NCBI RefSeq assembly: GCF_029962605.1
Contig: NZ_CP124750.1
Span: forward strand, 124,001-188,000
Direction: 5' to 3'
Source of the DNA: Serratia sarumanii
GTDB taxonomy: Bacteria; Pseudomonadota; Gammaproteobacteria; Enterobacterales; Enterobacteriaceae
DNA: 64,000 nt
The position numbers and the translations under genes were made by a program. This document shows positions 60,094-64,000 of this stretch, piece by piece; position 1 is the stretch's first letter; the number at the start of each line of letters is the position of its first letter. The notes below the pieces were generated by a model that saw nothing but the letters and a program-made list of their open reading frames with translations, was not told the DNA's origin and did not search any database.

Positions 60094-60657
60094 TTACTGC
60101 TTCAGCTTCAGGGTGGAGATGATGCCTTCGGCTTCGGCCTGCGCCTGCTGCTGATTGTCCGCCGGCAGCGTCACCTGAATGGTCAGCATGTTGTTGTTCA
60201 GCGAGCCGATCAGGACGGAGGAATAGGCTTTTTCGCCGCCGCTGGTGATGATGCTGTCCAGCTGACGCAGCGGCACGCCGTTGACGTCGAGCGCCTTGTT
60301 GGTGATCACCTGCAGGTTGGCGTCACGCGCGCGCTGGGTATTCTCCAGGCGCTTGGCCAGGGTCTCCAGGCTGTCGGCGGTCTTGTCGCCCAGGATCACG
60401 ATCACCGCGCGCTGGCCGGTGCTGTCTGCGTAAACATGCATGTTGTTGGCCTGGTTGCCCAGCTTGCCGCTCTGATCCGCCATGCCGACCGGCAGGGTGA
60501 ACGCCAGTTTACCGTCCAGCAGGCTGACCTGCTGCCCGGCCGGCGCGCTGGCCGCCGCGCCGTCAGACGCTGCCTTGGTGTCTTTGGTGTCGCCGTCGCA
60601 GGCCGCGAGGCCAAGCGCCAGCAGGCTGATACCCATCAATTTCGCTACTTTACGCAT
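60094..60657 (-). CDS. dcrB: DcrB, inner-membrane-associated lipoprotein
   Basis: A 187-residue lipoprotein. The signal sequence ends in lipobox LAAC near residue 19, followed by Asp at +2, which in enterobacteria keeps a lipoprotein in the inner membrane. An Ala/Ser-rich linker leads to a compact domain with LLDGKLAFTLPVGMADQSGKLG and AYSSVLIGSLNNNMLTIQVTLPAD. In E. coli dcrB is needed for infection by phages C1 and C6 and affects lipoprotein processing. In E. coli it also lies next to yhhQ, but here a GNAT gene comes between. Confidence 0.92.
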   Translation of the reverse strand: MRKVAKLMGISLLALGLAACDGDTKDTKAASDGAAASAPAGQQVSLLDGKLAFTLPVGMADQSGKLGNQANNMHVYADSTGQRAVIVILGDKTADSLETLAKRLENTQRARDANLQVITNKALDVNGVPLRQLDSIITSGGEKAYSSVLIGSLNNNMLTIQVTLPADNQQQAQAEAEGIISTLKLKQ

Positions 60658-60737
60658 CGGGCTTCCTTCTTCCTTTCCGGTAGGGATTCACTGTCGTATC
60701 GCAACCTATTCCAGGTTGAAATGCAAGGCAGATGTTG

Positions 60738-61172
60738 TCACAAGTTTTTCTCCAGTAATAGCCGATAATCAGCCACTTCGCCTTTCTTTTCCAGCTGAAC
60801 AATCTGATAGTGGTGGGCGAGCAGCATCGTCAGCATGGCGCGGAACCGGTTACGGGTTTTGACTGTCAGTTGGCGATAGCCCTGCGCCCGCGCCCAGCGC
60901 TCCTGTTCGGCCAACAAGGCCTGCGCCACGCCGTGGCGACGAAATGCCGGCAGCACGCCGCCCAGCCAGCTGTAAAACACCGTTTCCCGCTGTTGATAAC
61001 CGAGTTTGAAACCGGCCGGCTGGCCGTCGATTTCGGCGATCAACAGGCTGGCGGAGGCACCGCCGATGCGCCGCTGCAGATCGGCCAGGCTATGCAGGCC
61101 GCCGAATTCGGGGATGCGTTGGTAAAGGCGGTGGATTTCTTCGAGCGTGGCGGTGCGGACGATTGGGATCAT
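60738..61172 (-). CDS. GNAT-family N-acetyltransferase, uncharacterised
   Basis: A 144-residue GNAT protein. The acetyl-CoA loop is in LGGVLPAFRRHGVAQALLAEQERWARAQGY (about residues 72-101; the R-x-x-G-x-A form), preceded by strands carrying AEIDGQPAGFKLGYQ. The ATG at 61172 (MIPIVRTATL) has GGAGG upstream; the open frame continues far upstream into yhhQ in a different frame and is an artefact. Substrate unknown. It sits between yhhQ and dcrB, where E. coli has nothing, with its ribosome site inside a hairpin (61173-61200). Confidence 0.85.
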   Translation of the reverse strand: MIPIVRTATLEEIHRLYQRIPEFGGLHSLADLQRRIGGASASLLIAEIDGQPAGFKLGYQQRETVFYSWLGGVLPAFRRHGVAQALLAEQERWARAQGYRQLTVKTRNRFRAMLTMLLAHHYQIVQLEKKGEVADYRLLLEKNL

Positions 61173-61200
61173 GGGCGGCCTCCAAAGGATAGGGCCGCCC
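61173..61200 (-). promoter_or_regulatory. hairpin overlapping the ribosome site of the GNAT gene
   Basis: On the minus strand GGGCGGCC (61200-61193) pairs with GGCCGCCC (61180-61173). The Shine-Dalgarno GGAGG is the complement of 61179-61183, so its last two bases are in the stem. Translation may need upstream ribosomes or melting. Confidence 0.45.
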
Positions 61201-61213
61201 AGAATAACACGGC

Positions 61214-61873
61214 TCAGCCCGGCTGCAGGCTGCCGCTGCGCGCCGCGATGCGTTTGAGCAGCATGTTCAGCAACACGCCGTACATCGGCAGGAAGAACAG
61301 CAGGCAGATCATCACCTTGAAGCTGTAATCCACCAGCGCGATCTCCACCCAGTTGTTGGCCATGAAGGGATCGCTGCTCTTGTAGAAGGCGATGAAGAAG
61401 AACGCCAGCGTATCGCTGATATTGCCGAAGAACATCGCCGCCGCCGGCGCCACCCACCAGGCGCTGCGTTGGCGCAGGCGGTTAAAGACGTGAACGTCGA
61501 GGATCTGGCCGAGTACGTAGGCCATAAAGCTGGCGACGGCAATGCGCGCCACGAACAGGTTAAAACTGCCCAGCGCCGCGAAGCCCTGCCATTCTCCCTG
61601 ATAGGTGACGGTGGAGATCACGTAAGAGATGAACAGCGCCGGCACCATCACCGCCAGGATAATCCGCCGCGCCAGCGGCGCGCCGAAAATGCGCACGGTC
61701 AGATCGGTTGCGAGGAAGATAAACGGGAAGGTAAAGGCGCCCCAGGTGGTATGGAAGCCGAAAACGGTGATCGGCAACTGCACCAGGTAGTTGCTGGAGG
61801 TAATGATGGCGATATGAAACAGCGAAAGCCAGACCAACGCCGTGAAGCGCTGCTGTGCGGTAAACGAATACAT
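61214..61873 (-). CDS. yhhQ: YhhQ, queuosine precursor transporter
   Basis: A 219-residue VUT/ECF-like membrane protein (COG1738) with about six helices that imports preQ0/preQ1 in E. coli. Seen: MYSFTAQQRFTALVWLSLFH, FPFIFLATDLTVRIFG (about 50-65), SYVISTVTYQGEWQG, and ISDTLAFFFIAFY (about 150). The ATG at 61873 has AAGG 7 bases upstream, inside a possible preQ1 riboswitch. It is divergent from tusA. Confidence 0.93.
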   Translation of the reverse strand: MYSFTAQQRFTALVWLSLFHIAIITSSNYLVQLPITVFGFHTTWGAFTFPFIFLATDLTVRIFGAPLARRIILAVMVPALFISYVISTVTYQGEWQGFAALGSFNLFVARIAVASFMAYVLGQILDVHVFNRLRQRSAWWVAPAAAMFFGNISDTLAFFFIAFYKSSDPFMANNWVEIALVDYSFKVMICLLFFLPMYGVLLNMLLKRIAARSGSLQPG

Positions 61874-61880
61874 ATTGTAG

Positions 61881-61911
61881 CCTTTTTAGCAGTGGGGTAA
61901 GGGAACCCAGT
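61881..61911 (-). promoter_or_regulatory. candidate preQ1-I riboswitch in the yhhQ leader
   Basis: Reading the minus strand: TGGG (61909-61906), loop TTCCCTTAC, CCCA (61896-61893), then an A-rich tail CTAAAAAGG (61889-61881) whose AAGG is the yhhQ ribosome site. This follows the preQ1-I order GGUUC...ACCC...AAAAA, and the loop C residues can pair with the GG of the ribosome site to form the second, pseudoknot helix. The gene controlled is a preQ1 transporter. The stem is short (4 bp) and the usual UAG/CUA pairing is replaced. Confidence 0.5.
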
Positions 61912-61949
61912 GTGTCTTGTCAAAACAGCAAAAAACGCTGCGCGGCGGC

Positions 61950-61977
61950 ATGATACGCGTTTGCGCAACCAATGCAA
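61950..61977 (-). promoter_or_regulatory. candidate yhhQ promoter
   Basis: Minus strand TTGCAT (61977-61972), 16-base spacer, TATCAT (61955-61950). A start near 61943 would leave a leader of about 70 bases that includes the riboswitch candidate. Confidence 0.5.
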
Positions 61978-62093
61978 TGGTTAAATTTAACGCAAACGTT
62001 AACGCATCTTGCGCAGAAAAACTACCGGCGTAAACTAGGCGCTAATGAGATGCGGCGAGCGTTCGCCGATCGTTTTTGAACGAGAAAAATTGC

Positions 62094-62339
62094 ATGACTG
62101 ACTTATTTGCCCAGGCAGACCAGACGCTCGACGCGCTGGGCCTGCGTTGCCCGGAACCGGTGATGATGGTGCGCAAAACCGTGCGCCATATGGACAACGG
62201 CGAAACGCTGCTGATTATCGCCGACGATCCGGCCACCACCCGCGATATTCCGGGGTTCTGCCGCTTTATGGAGCACACGCTGGTAGCGCAGGAGACCGAG
62301 CAGGCGCCATACCGTTATCTGCTGCGTAAAGGTGTATAA
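62094..62339 (+). CDS. tusA: TusA (SirA), sulfur carrier protein
   Basis: An 81-residue protein that takes persulfide sulfur from IscS and passes it to TusBCD for tRNA 2-thiouridine synthesis. The active Cys is in [17 protein letters not shown] (residue 19); the CPxP motif is intact. [17 protein letters not shown] follows. The ATG at 62094 (MTDLFAQ) matches the family; the frame is open six codons upstream. In E. coli it lies between zntA and yhhQ, as here. Confidence 0.96.
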   Translation: MTDLFAQADQTLDALGLRCPEPVMMVRKTVRHMDNGETLLIIADDPATTRDIPGFCRFMEHTLVAQETEQAPYRYLLRKGV

Positions 62340-62390
62340 CGGCGACACGGTCGTGTTGATGAAGGAAAAGTCCCTTTCCCCGAAATGACA

Positions 62391-62414
62391 ACGGGCGCGC
62401 TATGCCGCGCCCGT
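62391..62414. terminator. hairpin between convergent tusA and zntA
   Basis: ACGGGCGCG (62391-62399) pairs with CGCGCCCGT (62406-62414) around 6 bases. There is no T run; it is a possible bidirectional terminator for tusA and zntA. Confidence 0.5.
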
Positions 62415-62428
62415 ATTGGTTTCCGAAC

Positions 62429-64000
62429 TTAGCTGCGCTTTCTCAACAGCCGCAGCGCGTTGGCGGTGACCAGCGCGGTGGCGCCGGAGTCCGCCAGCAC
62501 CGCCAGCCACAAACCGGTCAGCCCCAGCAGGCTGGTGATCAGGAAGACCCCTTTCAACCCCAGCGCGATGGTGATGTTTTGCCGGATATTGGCGTGGGTG
62601 GCGCGCGAGATGCGGATCATCTCAGCGACGCCCAGCAGCCGGTTGTGGGTCAGGGCGGCGTCGGCGGTTTCCAATGCCACGTCGGTGCCGCTGCCCATGG
62701 CGATGCCGATGCTGGAGGCTTTCATCGCCGGGGCGTCGTTGATGCCGTCGCCGATCATCGCCGTCGGGCGCAGTTCGCTCAGCTCGGTGACCGCGTTGAC
62801 CTTATCTTCCGGCAACAGACTAGCGCGATAGTCGAGGCCCAGCTCGCCGGCGATCGCCGCGGCGGCACGCGGGTTGTCGCCGGTCAGCATCACGCCGCGA
62901 ATACCCAGCGCGTTCAGTTCGGCTATCGCCTGTTTGGCGTCGCTGCGCAGCGTGTCGCGCAGCGCCAGCAAGCCGATGGGCGCGCCGTCTTCCAGCACCA
63001 CCACCGCCGTTTTACCGGCGTTTTCCAGCTTGTCTACCTTGCTCTGCCATTGAACGTCGAGCAGGCCCGGCGCCAGCTTGCCCGGCGCGCTGATCAGCAC
63101 GGTCTTGCCGTCCACGATCCCTTCCACGCCGACGCCGGCCAGCGCGCGGCGCGCCTGCGCCAGCGGCAACTCGGCCCCGCTTGCGGCGGCGCGGTTGATG
63201 ATCGCCTGCGCCAGCGGGTGATGTGAACCGGCCTCCACCGCGGCGGCAAGCTGCAGCAGCCGCTGTTCGGTGAGCGCGCCGATCGGCAGCACGTCGGTCA
63301 CCGTCGGCTTGCCTTCGGTCAGGGTGCCGGTTTTATCGAAGGCGATGGTTTGTATCTGGCCCAGTTGCTCCAGCGCCGCGCCGCCTTTAATCAGCGCGCC
63401 GCGCCGCGTGGCGGCCGCCAGCCCGGATGTAATGGCCGCCGGGGTCGAGATCACCAATGCGCATGGGCAGCCGATCAGCAGCAGCGTCAGGCCGCGATAG
63501 ATCCAGGTATCCCACGGCTGCGAGAACAGCAGCGGCGGCAGCAGGATCACCGCGACGGCCAGCAGCATAATGGCCGGGGTGTAATAACGGCTGAACCGGT
63601 CGAGGAAGCGTTCGATCGGCGCGCGGCGCTCTTCGGCCTCTTCAATCAGCTGCAGAATGCGGTCGATGGCGTTTTTGCCGGGCTCGGAGATCACCTTCAT
63701 CTGCGCCGCCTGATCGACGGACAGGCTGCCGGCGGCCACTTTCTCGCCCTGCTGGCGCTCGACCGGCACCGATTCGCCGGTCAGGGCGCTTTCGTCGAAG
63801 CTGGCGAACGGATTGAGCAGCTCGGCGTCGGCCGGCAGGCGCCCGCCGGGCGCGATTTCAATCACGTCGCCAGGGCGCAGGCTGGCGACCGGCACGCGTT
63901 TGCGTTCCGTGCCTTGCAGCAGCAACGCGTCTTCCGGCACCAGCTCCATCAGCGCCGTCACGCCGCGTCGCGCGCGGTTGGCGGCGTAGGATTCCAGCAG
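62429..64000 (-). CDS. zntA: ZntA, Zn(II)/Pb(II)/Cd(II)-exporting P-type ATPase (C-terminal part)
   Basis: About 523 residues are visible; the N-terminus with the metal-binding domain lies beyond the right edge, and the frame is open to base 64000. P1B-ATPase motifs: DESALTGESVPV (actuator TGES), LLIGCPCALVISTP (CPC metal site in helix 6), AFDKTGTLTEGKP (phosphorylated Asp), HPLAQAI (HP motif), LTGDNPRAAAAIA and MIGDGINDAPAMKAS. The order and the C-terminal TALVTANALRLLRKRS are those of E. coli ZntA, as are the neighbours tusA-yhhQ-dcrB. Confidence 0.96.
   Translation of the reverse strand: MLESYAANRARRGVTALMELVPEDALLLQGTERKRVPVASLRPGDVIEIAPGGRLPADAELLNPFASFDESALTGESVPVERQQGEKVAAGSLSVDQAAQMKVISEPGKNAIDRILQLIEEAEERRAPIERFLDRFSRYYTPAIMLLAVAVILLPPLLFSQPWDTWIYRGLTLLLIGCPCALVISTPAAITSGLAAATRRGALIKGGAALEQLGQIQTIAFDKTGTLTEGKPTVTDVLPIGALTEQRLLQLAAAVEAGSHHPLAQAIINRAAASGAELPLAQARRALAGVGVEGIVDGKTVLISAPGKLAPGLLDVQWQSKVDKLENAGKTAVVVLEDGAPIGLLALRDTLRSDAKQAIAELNALGIRGVMLTGDNPRAAAAIAGELGLDYRASLLPEDKVNAVTELSELRPTAMIGDGINDAPAMKASSIGIAMGSGTDVALETADAALTHNRLLGVAEMIRISRATHANIRQNITIALGLKGVFLITSLLGLTGLWLAVLADSGATALVTANALRLLRKRS

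Overview
The window is chromosomal DNA of a GC-rich member of the Enterobacterales, most like Serratia (marcescens group). This rests on proteins that I recall as close matches to Escherichia/Yersinia orthologues, E. coli-type gene blocks joined in a different order, and strongly GC-biased third codon positions. It is a core-genome stretch. I see no insertion sequence, prophage, CRISPR array or toxin island, and almost every gene has a recognisable family.

Layout from left to right. (1) 1-6543: the end of cellulose exporter bcsC, the EAL phosphodiesterase pdeK/hmsP, the C4-dicarboxylate carrier dctA, and the non-catalytic M16 protein yhjJ. (2) 6569-14068: ppiC(-), rep, gppA(-), rhlB(-), trxA and rho. 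(3) 14365-27283: the complete enterobacterial common antigen (ECA) cluster, wecA-wzzE-wecBC-rffGH-wecDE-wzxE-wecF-wzyE-wecG, tightly packed and largely translationally coupled. (4) 27649-30328: the permease thrP/yifK, a four-gene tRNA operon (Arg-His-Leu-Pro), and the sRNA gene glmZ behind a sigma54-type promoter. (5) 30402-37296: the haem operon hemCDXY(-), divergent from adenylate cyclase cyaA. (6) 37333-43409: cyaY(-), then lptM-dapF-yigA-xerC-yigB and the SOS-type gene uvrD. (7) 43456-53018: a WbuC-family cupin(-), corA with a leader peptide, rarD(-), yigI(-), pldA, recQ, rhtC, rhtB(-), pldB and yigL. (8) 53073-60058: glpQ and glpT(-), divergent from glpABC across a GlpR/CRP/FNR-type control region. 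(9) 60094-64000: dcrB(-), a GNAT gene(-), yhhQ(-), tusA, and the C-terminal part of zntA(-), cut by the window edge.

How the genes work together. The wec/rff genes make UDP-GlcNAc, UDP-ManNAcA and dTDP-Fuc4NAc products, build lipid III, flip it, polymerise it and set its chain length. GlmZ activates glmS in species where it has been studied, which feeds UDP-GlcNAc into the same wall and ECA pool. glpQ, glpT and glpABC form one route from phospholipid head groups to dihydroxyacetone phosphate. pldA and pldB attack phospholipids and lysophospholipids. lptM and dapF serve the envelope, and xerC, uvrD, rep and recQ serve chromosome maintenance.

The most interesting non-coding signals are: the glmZ control region, with three GlrR-like TGTC-N10-GACA sites, an IHF-like site and a near-consensus -24/-12 promoter; a candidate preQ1-I riboswitch overlapping the ribosome binding site of yhhQ; an 18-codon UUG-started leader ORF before corA; a LexA-box plus attenuator arrangement before uvrD; a T-arm-like palindrome downstream of the Pro tRNA; and a terminator in the pdeK leader.
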